NCBI GenBank assembly: GCA_018350325.1 | Contig: JAEVLN010000001.1 | Coordinates: forward strand, 5,919,254 to 5,983,253 | Source of the DNA: Globodera rostochiensis | Taxonomy: Eukaryota; Nematoda; Chromadorea; Rhabditida; Heteroderidae | Length of the DNA: 64,000 bases | Direction: 5' to 3' | Shown here: piece after piece, positions 35,528 through 49,019 of the stretch | How the letters are laid out: each line of letters opens with the position of its first letter | Numbering within the stretch: position 1 is the stretch's first letter | Notes under the pieces: model-generated | Database searches by the model: none | Seen by the model: only the letters and a program-made list of their open reading frames with translations | What the model was told of the DNA's origin: nothing | Program-made: the position numbers and the translations under genes

Positions 35528-37251
35528 ATGCAAGCAGCATCTGTTGGTTTTGCTGCTCCGGCAGATTGTGAAATTCCTGACGTGCCATTAGCACAAGTTG
35601 ATGAATTAGAATCGGCTGAGAGTAACACTTCGATGTCATCATCAAATGGATTAACCGAAACAAGGTAATTTCTCTTCTCGACAGACTAAAAATGGTTAAA
35701 TTAAAAGATTTTTGGACAATTCTTTCCAATGCCAGCATTGTCGAATTCTTTTTTTACCATTTTAACTGCTGTTTTGGCACATTTTTTGGAAATACATAAT
35801 AATTGAAAATTATTTGCTTTTTTCGCGAACAACAATTGGCATTTGGGAGCGGATGTTCGAATAAAGTTGTCTTGAACTCTGCTGCGATCAATCTGTCTTC
35901 ATCATTGCAAGATTTAGTCGAATCATTCGATGATAAAGTCACGACCGTACTGAAGGACTTAGACAAAGATGCCGAAAAAATTGCCCCTGTTAAAATTCGT
36001 TCTCAAGAAGAAATAATGTCCGAAAGCCAGTGAGTTGGGAAATGGTCCTTTTTTTGGTTTTAAAAGTTCCACAACAACAACACAGGTTTTGGTGGACTCT
36101 GACTGGAAATTATGGCAATCTTCCGCCCATTGACTTTGATAGATCCCAAATTCGAAGGAAACAATTGGAAGCATTGAATTTTCAGTCACCAAAAGTCGTT
36201 TATTTTGTACATTAAAAGAAAATTTGGCTTTTTTGCTTTAGGAGGGGACACCGACCGACCAAAGTGTTGTCTCTGATGGGGAGTCTGAGGACCCTGAACG
36301 CCTCGACTTTCATCGGGTTGCAGCAGCTCAATTACAGCTCAACGAAAATGGCGAGGCTCTTCCGTTCAGCGCTGACAAAGTCATTGAGGAGATCGATGAG
36401 ATTTTGCAAGTTTGTTTTTGTTGTTGACTCTTTTTTAGCCTTTGTATGAGTTTCAGGCGGGCGATTTGATGAATCATTCTTTGGCCACAAACCGTACAAT
36501 TGAATCCGTCGATTCTATGTATTCTTCAATGCGTTCCCCAAATGTGTATTCTGACATTGAAGCTGAGCTCAAGTCCAAGGAAGGAGGAGAGGGCATAAAT
36601 GTTTCTGTCGAAGGTCGGTAGATGGTCTGATTTTCGTATAGGTACATAACTTATCCTTTCTTTTTTTTTATAGAAATGAATTCTTTTGCTCAAAGTAAAC
36701 TGATTACAATTGTCAGCGAGATGGAACAGATTATACAGCTTTACAACGAAGAATTGGTGAGAGAATTGGCACGAAAGGACGAATTGGAATACGAGAAAGA
36801 GGTCCGCAACAAGTTCATCACTCTTTTGGTTGCGGTGCAGGAACGGAGAAGAAAACTCGCCGGTGCCGGCAAGAAACAGTCTTTCAAATTGCTTGCATCC
36901 GAAATGGCGAACACGAACGACAACGTGCGTCGAAAGAATTCTTTGGCACTTTTCATAATTGTTGATTAAGCCGGGCGCCGTGTCCATACCATTCGATGAC
37001 TCACAAGAAGGTCCTAACATCTCGGCGCTTGAATGGCTCGTCAAAAGTTCGTTTGTTTGGTCATCCCTCCTTTTTACGAAAGAGATTTTCGCTTTCTTCA
37101 GTTCTCCAGGCGATGACTGATGACAGTGTCCAATTGCCAACTCTGCTCACCGAATACATTCTCAATGGTTTCGTTTAATAAAAAATAATTAATGAATTTT
37201 TTTTTTGGACTTTTTGCAGTTGTCTGTCCGTCAAAATATGCCAATATTTGA
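35528..37251 (+). CDS. unc-76: UNC-76 / FEZ (fasciculation and elongation zeta) kinesin-1 adaptor
   Basis: Adaptor linking kinesin-1 to cargo in axonal transport and axon outgrowth. Exons 35528-35664, 35850-36029, 36086-36194, 36242-36409, 36457-36613, 36674-36924, 36971-37046, 37102-37167 and 37220-37251 add to 391 codons with every phase consistent, equal to vertebrate FEZ1 length. Family blocks: SQEEIMSESQ, FWWTLTGNYGNLPPIDF, an acidic middle, SEMEQIIQLYNEELVRELA (coiled coil), RDELEYEKEVRNKF-like helix, VSIPFDDSQEGPNISALEWL, and AMTDDSVQLPTLLTEYIL before CPS at the end. The last coding exon is only 32 bp. The start ATG lies about 50 bp past the end of the LINE, so the promoter is displaced or within or beyond the transposon. 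Confidence 0.93.
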
Positions 37252-37588
37252 GCTGCTGTGTTAATGCCGGTTGCTGGTGGCACGTTAGCCTTTTCGTCGC
37301 GCACTGCTGCATTGCTTGGAGCCCTGCTTTCCATTCTGATTTAGACTGACTATATACCAAAGCTTTCCTATCATTAATATATATCCAAAAAACGGATAAC
37401 TTTGAACAAAGCCCAGATCGTTTACATTTAGTCCGATCTCATTCATATTGTTGTTTTGGTGGTTTTGGAGATCGATAAATGGTAGATAGCTTTCTAAAGA
37501 AATCCATAAATAGTAGTTGCGGTTTTCACTTCAACCAATTACGACTGATTGTTTGCATTTACCAAATTTGGGTTTCCGCTGTTTGTTA
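37252..37588. other. Gap between UNC-76 and the actin maturation protease gene
   Basis: 337 bp, AT-rich, same-strand neighbours. It could hold a promoter for the downstream gene group. Confidence 0.4.
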
Positions 37589-38682
37589 ATGTTCGCAGAG
37601 ATCGATGGACAGCGCAGTGTTCTCTTCAGCGATAGGTTGGAGGCTTTGATTCGTACCCATGGAAAGTCTGCGAATGTGCACGTTTTTGTCCACCAAATGC
37701 GCTCGGAGTTGCAGAAGGGGCCGACGTGGGTAAAAGTGACCTGTGCCAAGCTGAAGGCTTTTTCTTTGAGCTGTGGTTTTGCCGCGCTGCTTATGGCACT
37801 GCGATGTTCGCATTGTCAGTTGGCTGAAGAGGTCACCCTGCAGCATCTAGTCGAAATGGGCAAACAGCTCGGAATCACCTATCAGGGAGAGCTTTTTTCG
37901 GGTCTGTTGTTGTACGCAGAGTTATTATATTTGTGTAAGGCTTAAGCTGCGTGGATGTGTGAACTTGTGGAAAGGCTTTGGCCCAAGAAGTACCAATTGA
38001 ACCCGACACAATTTCCAACCGCAAATGCCATCATTCAACATTTGATTTCTGGCAAAAGCGCCAGTGAACGACGATGTCCAACAACTGTGTTGGTGCCTTA
38101 TGATTGTGACAAAAATTTTGAGCCATGCAACCGCCAAGGCAATGCCGCGCACTGGGCACTAATTGTGAGAGCACAACATGAACGCGCTGATGATGTCAAT
38201 TAACACTAACACAGATTGGATTCGTCCTCCTTGAGCTTCAAAATGGAGAAGAAATTCACCATGTGGGACCCAGACTTGCCGAATTTAATGCTCATAACTT
38301 TTTCGTCAAGAACTTTGACAATGAGCACCTTTTGTACCTTGTAGCTCTTCAGGGCAAAAGTCGGTAAGAAAATGATTTTGTCCTTTTCGTTTTGACCGTC
38401 CTTTTTCTGTCTTTAGTCACCCGGCGCTTTGGTCTTATAGTGCTCTGAGAGAGAGCAACGGGCAATTGAATGTGCCAACCCCCAAGGGCAATTTTCGTCT
38501 GGCCTCCGAGGGCCTAGCAGCAATTAAGGGGAAGTGTGTGTTGTTCTGTGGATCGAAAGTGGAGGAGGGATGAAAGATTGGAAGTTTCCGCTTTTCTATG
38601 CCCTGTTAGTCGTACAATGCGTTATGGCACATTTTGGATAAACTGGCCAAAAACGGAGACAGAAACCGTCGATTTCAAATAA
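37589..38682 (+). CDS. Actin maturation protease (ACTMAP / C19orf54, UPF0692)
   Basis: Cysteine protease that removes the N-terminal acetylated residue from actin. Exons 37589-37725, 37771-37901, 37947-38164, 38215-38363, 38417-38533 and 38610-38682 give 274 codons in phase. The catalytic Cys motif KGPTCGFAALLMAL is created only after removing a 45-bp intron (37726-37770). The region LVPYDCDKNFEPCNRQGNAAHWALI provides the catalytic His (AHWAL). Then come LLYLVALQGKSRHPALWSYSALRESNGQL and an Asn/Pro-rich end, matching the human order. The start ATG at 37589 is the first in frame but sits within open sequence. It precedes Stum by only 44 bp, suggesting an operon. Confidence 0.85.
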
Positions 38683-38726
38683 AAACAAAGAAAAATTCGA
38701 AGACCGATAATTTACACCTTCATGAG

Positions 38727-40018
38727 ATGGCCACCAACATTATCGCCGGTGTGTCAAGCGTAATTGGTGGTGAGCATTTACCTTTTGCGGTTAAATTTAG
38801 TGCAATTAATGGAAATACATTTTTAGTGTTGGGTAACAAACACAATGTTTGAATTTCAGAACGGCAAAAAGGTTGGAAGGTTGTGCAGAAGTCGCTCCCA
38901 CGCATTGTGGACTACGGGAGGAACGAGGGCATTCTACAGATACGCGAGTATCAGAGGGTTGGGCAACGATGGCATTTTCCGTTGGCATCCGTTACGCTTT
39001 TGTCCCTCTCTCTCTCTCTGCAGGGAAATGCCGTCAGCAACATTCCCGGCATTGTCATCGCTGCGCAAGAGGGACTCGAAGCGCATCAGCAGGCAAAGGA
39101 GAACAAAGGCGGGGACAAAGTCAACTTGCCAACCAACGACATTACGCGTGAGGGGAGGGGGGGAGAGCGTTTATTTGGCCCTCCAAGGCACAACGTTTAC
39201 TGCTCGCCATGCGTTTAGTGATGCACGAGGCCATTCCCTTCTTGCCCTTTCCCATCGCTTTGGTCTGTCTTTTTCTGAACGTCGTCCTCCCGGGCTCAGG
39301 CGAGTCGCTTACCGCTTATCAATCGGAGATAATTGTGAACGGCTCACAAAACCAATCGCAGGGACAATTTTGAGCGGTGCCGCGGCACTTTGCATGGGTT
39401 TTTCAAAACTCAATTTGAATGAATGCGTTGACTTTTTTCAAGGACAACCGCGCGTGAACATCAAAGAAGGCCGGAAGTTGGTAACGCTCCTCGTGAATTT
39501 GCTCGTCGGCGTCAGCCAATTCTTTACCATCACCTTTTTGTTCGTTGGATGGTTTTGGTCGATTGCATGGGGCGGTTTGATCATCATTCATGCGAGTGAG
39601 TCTCCTTTTATTGTTCATCTCCAACCTTGGAAGAGTCCACTTTTTAGTGCAGTACAGAGAGGCCTTGCAGCAGAGAAGGCAGGAAGCAGTGGCAACTGGT
39701 GAAGCGCCCCCTCCATCTTTTCCTTTTGCGTTTCAAAAACTGCAAATTTATTTGTCACAAAATTCAGCCGCCATCGAAGCACTGACGAAGGATTCCATTT
39801 TGCATCGTCGCGATGTGAAAACGTTGGTCCGGCAGCACAAAGATAAGGGCAAGGAGGACAAGGAGAGGGCAAAGGGCGCGGGAGAGAACGCCCCGAATGC
39901 AAATGGAATGACGGGGACGCAGCTGTCGAAGGACGGGGGGACCGCGACGTCCATGGACGCCACGCTGCAGAGGGACAAAGTGACCAAGAACGGACACCAA
40001 AATGGCTTTTTCGTTTAG
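38727..40018 (+). CDS. Stum / SPEC3-family membrane protein
   Basis: Relative of Drosophila Stum, required for mechanical sensing in proprioceptive neurons. Exons 38727-38766, 38860-38957, 39024-39147, 39219-39299, 39362-39595 and 39648-40018 give 315 codons in phase. The cytoplasmic N-terminus (MATNIIAGVSSVIGERQKG...) leads to MHEAIPFLPFPIALVCLFLN and VVLPGSGTILSGAAALCMG, the family's first membrane hairpin. A second pair follows (TLLVNLLVGVSQFFTITFLF, GWFWSIAWGGLIII). The tail is Lys/Glu-rich and low complexity. The PGSGT motif is interrupted by a GC-AG intron (39300-39361); GC use is required because frame and motif are both restored. Lies between ACTMAP and mitochondrial AspRS. Confidence 0.82.
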
Positions 40019-40163
40019 CCCATGAGCGGGGGTAATGGATGACCCGAGAAAGCCTCTTTTTTTTTGTTGCATTGGTTGATTATTTATTTAATTGTCTCCA
40101 GTCTTCGGCAAAAGCATACTTTTCCGCACATCTTTTACATTCACTTACTCAATTTTAAAGACA

Positions 40164-42917
40164 ATGTTGTTGAGTTTTTGGGGTTTTTTACGGCCTGGAT
40201 GGAAGACGCATTTTGCTCTCGTCGGGACCGTCTCTTGCCGAGCCTTCAACTCCTTCTCACTCAGGTGCTTAATGCGTTCCATTCATTGGTCGATTATATT
40301 TTCAGAACCCACAATTGTGGCGAGCTTCGTTTGCACGATGTCGGTACGTTTTTTGTTTTGTTCGTCATTGTCATCGGAGATTATTAGGCAGTCGAGTTAA
40401 ACTCTACGGATGGCTGGCGTACAAGCGAATGAACAGTGAGTGGTGAGCGGCGATGATTTGAGTGGTGGTGGTTCCTCGAAGAGTTGAGGACGTATGCAAA
40501 GAGCTGGAGCTGCACTAAGGGGAGGCTTCAACGCCCTCTCTCGACCTTTGGGATGAATTTTTGAAAGATTTACTGAAAATTTACTCTCGTTTTTTTGGAC
40601 GTTGGGTTATACTCAAATCCCCCCATTAGGCTGCTAGCTTTTCCCTCCTTTTGGTTAGTATTATAATTATCTGGTATGCAAATATGATCGTTTAACATGT
40701 TTAGGCTAAATCCGATTATGAATCTTTTTTTCCCCCAGAGTTTGTCGTCCTTCGCGACTCGTTCGGTTCCGTGCAGGCGGTGTTACCGAGGACATTCACT
40801 TCGCTGATTAAGAGCACAAACGTTGAGTCGGCACTTTGTCTTGAGGGAGTGGTCGCGGACAGAGGGAAGGAAAGAAACGCCGAAATGGCCACCGGCGATA
40901 TTGAAGTGAGAGCAATTTGTTAGTGCGTTTTTTTAGATAAAGAGGAGGAATGGAACAAAATTCCAAGGAACATTAAAAACGAATTTTAAAAAAATCCATT
41001 AAGATAATCGTCGACCGGTTCGGTAAGTGTGCTGCTGATTGGCGCAAGTTCGTATTTTGATACTGTTTTTGTGCAGAAGTTCTCGGTCCTTGCGATCCGG
41101 TGTTGCCCGTCCAAGGCTCTTCCAACGAACACACGAGGCAGGCAAAACTTTTTTTTAATAGAATTTGAATTTTTTTCATCGACAGTTTTTCTTAGATTGT
41201 CTCATCGCTACTTTGACTTACGTTCGGAGAGAATGCAACGGGCTTTGCGGTTTGAATTGTTGAGGGTTTAAATGAATTTTAGAGAAAACAAATTGTTAAA
41301 GATTGCGGGCCAAAGTGATCAGTAGACTCCGTCGTTTTCTCGAAGATCGTTGCGGCTTTGTCGATGTGCAGACGCCAACCCTCGCGCACACAACGCCGGG
41401 CGGTGCCGCAGAATTCCCAGTGCCGGCCAACAAAAGTGGCGAATGTTTCAGCCTTCCGCAGGCACCGGCATTTTCGCTTCCCCATTAAATATGTTTCGGC
41501 TTTTGTCAGAGTCCCCAAATCTACAAACAGTTGCTGATGTGTGGCTCCGTCGACCGCTATTACCAAGTCAGTCTCTCAGTTTTGTGTAAAGTGTCCGGTG
41601 TTACGCATTAAAGTGTGCACAATTTTTCAGGTGGCGATTTGTTATCGGGACGAAGGTGTAATTAATACCCTTTTGATCAGAAAGCGTGTCAATTAAACAG
41701 ACTTTCAACAATATTTAGCCGCAAAATCCGACAGACAGCCTGAGTTCACGCAGCTTGACATGGAACTCTCTTTCACCAGCCAAGAGATGATTCTGTCGCT
41801 GATTGAGCAATTGATTGTTGCGTCGTGGCCCGACGAAATTGTTGTTTTTATATAATATAATTCCGTTAGCAATTCTAATTGAATCATTTGGCAGGTTCCA
41901 AAGCCCACTGTGCCATTCCCGAGGGTATCCTACCGTGAAGCGGTTGGTTAGCAACAAATTGTTTTATTAGCATTCATTTCCGCTTTCAGATGGAGCGGTT
42001 CGGCACCGACAAACCCGTTAGGCAATGTGTTGAATTGTCGGGCCAAAAAACTTCTTTAGGACATTGGCGACAAGGGCATGGCCCACCGGTTCGATTTTGC
42101 ATGGGTGCTGAATTTCCCTCTCTTCACGCGGAACGAAACCACAAACTGTTGGGAGAGTTCACACCATCCATTCACCGTTTTGTTTAACTGTTTGTTTTGG
42201 TGTAAAATATTCAATGCCCATTTAGGCACCAATTCCGGAACATCTTGAACAGCTTCGTCAGGGAAAGGATCTCGGGCAGATTGAAGGTTTCTTTCTCTGC
42301 CCTTTTCTCGCCATGAATGGTTGGTTACTCAAGTCCAGTTAAGCACAGCACTACGACCTCGTTCTGAACGGAGTTGAGATTGGCGGCGGTTCCATTCGAA
42401 TTCACAATGCCGAATTGCAACGATTTGTGATGGAACACATACTCAATTTGCGGACGGACGAATTGGTTTTCTCGTTTATGAAAATGTCGACTCATCCACT
42501 AATTGGTGTTTAGGAACACTTCCTCACTGCTCTACGGTACGGTGCGCCGCCCCACGGTGAGTTCACAGAACCGGGATGGTTGGGCCCGTACACACACAAC
42601 AAAAACCACCCATTTTAAGGTGGTTTTGCCTTAGGGCTGGACAGATTTGTCGCCCTTCTGAACTCCGGAGGTAACGGAACGCAAACGCGGGCATAATTAC
42701 GCAATTACGTTTTAGGGGAAACGAAGTGCACAATTCGTGATGTCATGGCATTTCCTAAGGTTGGGCAACCAACGAATTGACTCCATGCGACGACTATATG
42801 CAATAATTTAAGACGTCCTCTGGTCGTTGTCCCATGACAAATTCGCCCACCCCACCATCAAAGGAATTGTTGAAGCGGTACGGACTGAATGTGGACGCGG
42901 AGCAGCAAAGAGAGTAA
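40164..42917 (+). CDS. dars-2: Mitochondrial aspartyl-tRNA synthetase lacking the usual insertion domain
   Basis: Charges mitochondrial tRNA-Asp. Twenty exons sum to 489 codons in phase (for example 40164-40264, 40739-40905, 41302-41461, 42060-42176, 42813-42917). The N-terminal presequence [17 protein letters not shown]...[10 protein letters not shown] is basic and amphipathic. OB fold: [26 protein letters not shown]. Class II motif 1 region [15 protein letters not shown]; motif 2 [20 protein letters not shown] and [11 protein letters not shown] with [11 protein letters not shown]; motif 3 [14 protein letters not shown]. Between [10 protein letters not shown] and WVLNFPLF only about 12 residues remain where bacterial-type AspRS carries a ~130-190-residue insertion (GAD) domain; the intron there (42017-42059) is 43 bp, so nothing is hidden. 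Two GC-AG introns (41138-41195 and 41462-41509) are needed to keep motifs in frame. Confidence 0.93.
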
Positions 42918-42987
42918 AACCTTTGACACATTTCCATCAACTTTCTTGTTGTCCATTGCGAATTTAAACAATAAAAAAAAGGGAACA

Positions 42988-43942
42988 CTAATCGAACTCT
43001 ATCTCATCGCATGAGACCGGGTGCTTCAGCGGGACGATAGACTTCTTGTCCGCGTCACGAGGCAACGCCTTGCGCATGTCTTAAGATGAATTAACAAATC
43101 ATCCCTCGGAAACAGCAAAACTTCCCACCAAACGCGTCTTCATCCTCGTGTGTGCCGTCGCCCGAGTAATATTCGGTGATTCGCCTGTACACTGTGTAGC
43201 CCAACCGCCTGTACATGTTGACCGCCGTTTCATTGCTAATTCTGACGAACAAATCTACGAAGAAGCAGTTTTTCCTGAAGAATTGAAATTACGGGAGATA
43301 AATCTTGTCGATCTTATACTTTTTGGATATTTCCTCCAGTTTCTGCATGAAATTTGCCGCCAGTCCCATCCGACGGTATTCCGGCCCAACAGTCACCGCA
43401 GTCACATGGCCGTGCCAATTTTGGTCGCGGCCCTCCGCCTTTCCCATTACTTTAATTTTGAACTTTAAAGAACAAAAATTCGAGGAATAAATCGCCCATT
43501 CGTCGCGAGTTGTTACAAGAGATGAAAATAATTTCCTCAAAGAGCGGCGATTTTTAAGTGCCAATTTTTGCAGAAGATATTTTTTCTTTCGGCTCTTCGA
43601 GCCGTTCAAGCCGCCCTACTCACTGTATCCCATGACATCGTCCGTGAGGTGCTCGGCAACCATAAAATACTCAGGCCAATTTATCAGATAATGCAGGTAG
43701 AAGGGTAGTCCATACTGCAAAAACGACACTTTTTGCATATGGCAAGCGTAAGGACATCAAAAGGAACGGAGGGGGGGGGGGGGAAACATCCAAAACAGAA
43801 ACTAAGGCATTGGCCATTCGAATTCGCCCCGAAGAACATGCTTTTTGGACTGCGACTCACCCACCGTCTCTGTGAGCGGGTCGAGATTGACGGTGCTGAC
43901 GCGAAACAAATCGAACGGCTCAAAGGGTCGATACGTCGTCAT
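42988..43942 (-). CDS. natb-1: N-alpha-acetyltransferase 20, NatB catalytic subunit
   Basis: Acetylates N-termini beginning Met-Asp/Glu/Asn. The start is the ATG at 43942: MTTYRPFEPFDLFRVSTVNL DPLTET (one continuous segment), spliced to YGLPFYLHYLINWPEYFMVA. Then come MGKAEGRDQNWHGHVTAVTV and the acetyl-CoA-binding RRMGLAANFM. Next is the SNETAVNMYRRLGYTVYRRI core, then YYSGDGTHEDEDAFDMRKAL and the C-terminal KKSIVPLKHPVSCDEIEFD. The splice restoring GYIMGK uses acceptor AATTAAAG|TAATGG. The 3' end faces mitochondrial AspRS with 70 bp between stop codons. Confidence 0.93.
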
Positions 43943-44150
43943 AGCATTAAAATCAAGGAGTTCAGAACATCCACATACTCTAGCACCAAAAAATGAATGC
44001 GGTTAGCACTACCGGAAAAGTAAACGCGCAGTCTATTTCCTAAAAAAGATTTACTAAGTTCTTTTTACATACAATGAATGGATAATAAAAATGAAACAGA
44101 ACTCAGCAACCAACGATAAACCCAAAAGGTCGTCAAGTTCAACGAATTAT

Positions 44151-44477
44151 TTATTTTTTCTCGGCTTTTCGCGCATTTATCAGGTCCCTTCTCTTCCTTG
44201 CGGCGCTATCATCAACTCCAATCCAGCTGAGCGAAGGGAATTTGTCCTTAAACCATTGCACGTAAAACAGCTCTCTGCGTTCGTGCAGCGCCGTCAAAGT
44301 CGGATTATTTTGAATTATGTAGTAGGCCACGTGTATTCCTAAAACCACAAAAACTCTAATTTTTATTATTTACTTGTGAAACTAACCGAATAAAAGTGCA
44401 GTGCAAGCCGCAAGTTCAGGCCAAAACCTTTTCGGAATCCAAATTGTCCTTGAGAATATTTTTATCTTTGTTCCCAT
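44151..44477 (-). CDS. Small single-pass membrane protein
   Basis: Two exons (ATG at 44477, MGTKIKIFSRTIWIPKRFWP; a short intron at ~44340-44386; stop at 44151). The start is basic, then ELAACTALLFGIHVAYYIIQ forms one membrane segment. A hydrophilic tail follows, with Trp/Phe/Lys-rich WFKDKFPSLSWIGVDD, ending in ARKRRDLINARKAEKK. At about 91 residues the layout resembles small mitochondrial inner-membrane subunits, but I do not recognise the family. It is upstream of NAA20 on the same strand (208-bp gap). Confidence 0.6.
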
Positions 44478-44643
44478 TATGTTGACTTGTTTATTTCTAA
44501 AACTTCTCAAAGTTAAAATTTCTCGACAGCGCCTAAGGAACTAAAAAAAAAGAAAAATTTCTGTTAGTTGGTTGTACGAGGCGCTTCCGGTCCGAGTGCC
44601 GAATTGCTTATTTCTAACATAACAAATTTCGTCGCCTTTTTCA

Positions 44644-44787
44644 TTGGACAGAATATCCTAACAAATTGGACAGAATATCCTAACAAATTGGACAGAATAT
44701 CCTATCGAATTGGACAGAATATCCTAACAAATTGGACAGAATATCCTATCGAATTGGACAGAATATCCTAACAAATTGGACAGAATG
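44644..44787. repeat. 22-bp tandem repeat, about 6.5 copies
   Basis: Unit TTGGACAGAATATCCTAACA plus AA, starting at 44644, 44666, 44688, 44710, 44732, 44754 and 44776 (partial). Copies 3 and 5 end TATCGAA instead of TAACAAA, hinting at a 44-bp higher-order unit. It lies about 100-245 bp before the galectin ATG and between divergent genes. Confidence 0.95.
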
Positions 44788-44889
44788 TGAGAACAATTTT
44801 TCGTACAAAATAAAATTTTGTTTACTTTTTATTGAATTTGATTTAATGTAAATTTGTTTTCAATTTTCAACCTTCAAAAACTCTTTAAA

Positions 44890-46874
44890 ATGGAAGTTTC
44901 CGACTCTTCTGTGCCTGCTCATCGTAATATAGTCAGTTTTATGCTTTTATTCATTGCTTTGCTTTTTGTTGCAGTCTATTCCGTTCGCTTCGGACATTTT
45001 GGACGGTGTCTTTCCCGGAAAGGCCATCCTCGTGAAAGGCAATGTTCTCAGCTCATCTGCTGGAGATGGACATCGTTTTGCAATTGATTTGTGTTGTGGT
45101 ATACTCGTCAATGGCGACCATCGAGATGACAAGGTTTGACCCCCCGACAGACATGACGAGGGAGCGAGATGCTCTTGACTCTTGGTGGGGTCGGGCATTT
45201 TGGTTGTACTTCTCCAAAATCTTGTTTTCCACAGCTGGCCTCTGGCTATTTTATTTTTTTTTGTAATTAGACGAGAACCCCATTGGCTACCCTCGTTATT
45301 TTTGTTTATTTAATATAAAATTATTTTTAGTTTTTAAGACAAAGTTTTTTTCAAATTAAAAAAAAAACTGTTTTATTTGATGCATTCATTGTGTTCATTT
45401 TAAATGTTATGTCGATTTTTTTATTTTGAGGCGCTTCACATCAATCCGCGTTTTGATTCTTCCGGCGTGACGCTGTACGATACGACCGAATTTGATGCTT
45501 TTGTTTGGATGGAAAATATTTTCAGATTTTCAAAGGCCGACAGAGACATCGTCCTCAATTCGTTGATCAACAACGCCTGGGGCGTCGAGCAGCGCCTTCC
45601 GAACCCTCTCGAACGGGGAAAGCCTTTTTCCATTCGAATTCTGATTTTGCGCGACTATTTTAAGGTCAGTGACGTTTTGTCTTCGATGAAAAGAATGTAT
45701 AATTTTTGGCGTTAAGGTGTCAGTGAATGGAAAACATTTAAGCGATTTTATTCACCGAGTTCCGCTTGAAAGGTGCGTCATAACGAACCTAGAACACCGG
45801 AATGTTTTCGGTTCGGTTCTGAGAATCAAACAATTTTGGTTTGGATAACCGACTGGAATTCCCCAAGCACTCAAACAAAACAAAAACAATGTTTTGTTGT
45901 TCAGAATCAAATGCATTTACGTGCACGGCTGTGTCGACATTGAACTCATTGAATACCAGGGAACGGTGAGTGTTCGTTTTCGACACAAAATGCTTCAACT
46001 TTTTTGGAATGTCAGCGTCCGTCGTCCCTCTCCCCGTCCCCTTCCGCCCCGTCCATCGGTTCGTCCGACGACTTCAACGAGCCCATTGAAATTGCGAAAC
46101 CCGTACATTTTTGTTTGAACTCAGCGTATTTGGTGTGTCCAAATTTTTTTTTTGTTTACTTTTTAGGAAATTCCGTTCATTTTTTCTCTTCCTGCGGATG
46201 GTTTTGCGCCATCGCGCGAAGTTTTTTTCATTTTGACGCCTATGATGAACGCAGCGAATTTCACTGTCAACATTTTGCGGGGCACTGAATACATTTTTCA
46301 CATGCGAGTCGATTTTCCCAATCAAAGCGGCGCAGAACGCGTGAGTCTCGCGGCCATTCTCCTCGACACTTTTTTAAATAATATAAATAATCATATCATT
46401 TTTGTATTTAAAATAAATGACAATTTTGGTTTCTAAGATTTGATGGGATTTGAAGAAAAGTGCGAACTCCCCGAACTCTTACAAATTAATTCCACACCCG
46501 CGCAGTTTCAGCCCCCCACAAATTGGCGGAGTTGGGAAACGAATTATTTACTTTTCAGGGCTCCATCGTCCGGAACAGCACGGTGGAAGGTGTTTGGCAA
46601 CATGAGGAGAAGCATTTGGGTCGCTTTCCCTTCACTTTGGGCGTAACTTCGGACCTCAAAATTGTTGCCGGAGCCCAGGGGCTAAAGGTATTTAGGGCTT
46701 TTGGTTTGAAAACAATTTTTGGTTGTTGTTGTTGTTGAGGTCGTCGTGGACGAATCGTTTTCCTGCGATTTTGTTTATCGTCCTTTGTCCCCGCCGCCAA
46801 CCGAAGCAAATCGAATTACAATTGTTGGAGACGTCGGAGTTCAGAAATTCGTCTTCCGAAATCGAACTTGCTGA
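44890..46874 (+). CDS. Tandem-repeat galectin (two carbohydrate-recognition domains)
   Basis: Beta-galactoside-binding lectin; no signal peptide, as usual for galectins. First domain: IPFASDILDGVFPGKAILVK, HRFAIDLCC, ALHINPRFD with the H-N-R sugar contacts, VLNSLINNAWGVEQR with the W-x-x-E-x-R contacts, FSIRILILRDYFKVSVNGKH, then VPLERIKCIYVHG. The linker is Ser/Pro-rich. Second domain: EIPFIFSLPADGFAPSREVF, FHMRVDFPNQSG, VRNSTVEGVWQHEEKHLGRF PF (one segment), ITIVGDVGVQKFVF, and stop at 46872-46874. In the second domain I could not place an H-x-N-x-R strand; the exon around 46440-46555 is unsolved, so its sugar site may be lost or mis-spliced here. A 22-bp tandem repeat sits upstream. Confidence 0.88.
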
Positions 46875-47063
46875 ATGTGTACATTTCCCCGTTTTGACTT
46901 TTTCACACTTCTTGGGTTTTTTAAAATAAAGATTCGCTTGTGTCTGTCGCGTTTATTAAGTTTTTATGTGTGAAAGTGAAAGCATCGCAAAATTAAAAAC
47001 CAAATCATTTAATTGCAAAACCATGGTTGGTCTCCGTCTGAGTCTTGGGCAAGCATTGGTTCT

Positions 47064-49019
<1,956 letters not shown>

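Noticed and set aside
42556..42670. Apparent loss of residues in AspRS motif 3 (HG directly followed by GLDR)
   Set aside because: Using the upstream acceptor ATTTTAAG at 42619 restores [10 protein letters not shown] in frame, so the motif is intact.
44568..44771. 67-codon open frame with repeated NWTEYP-like words
   Set aside because: It is a translation of the 22-bp tandem repeat; the unit is not divisible by three.
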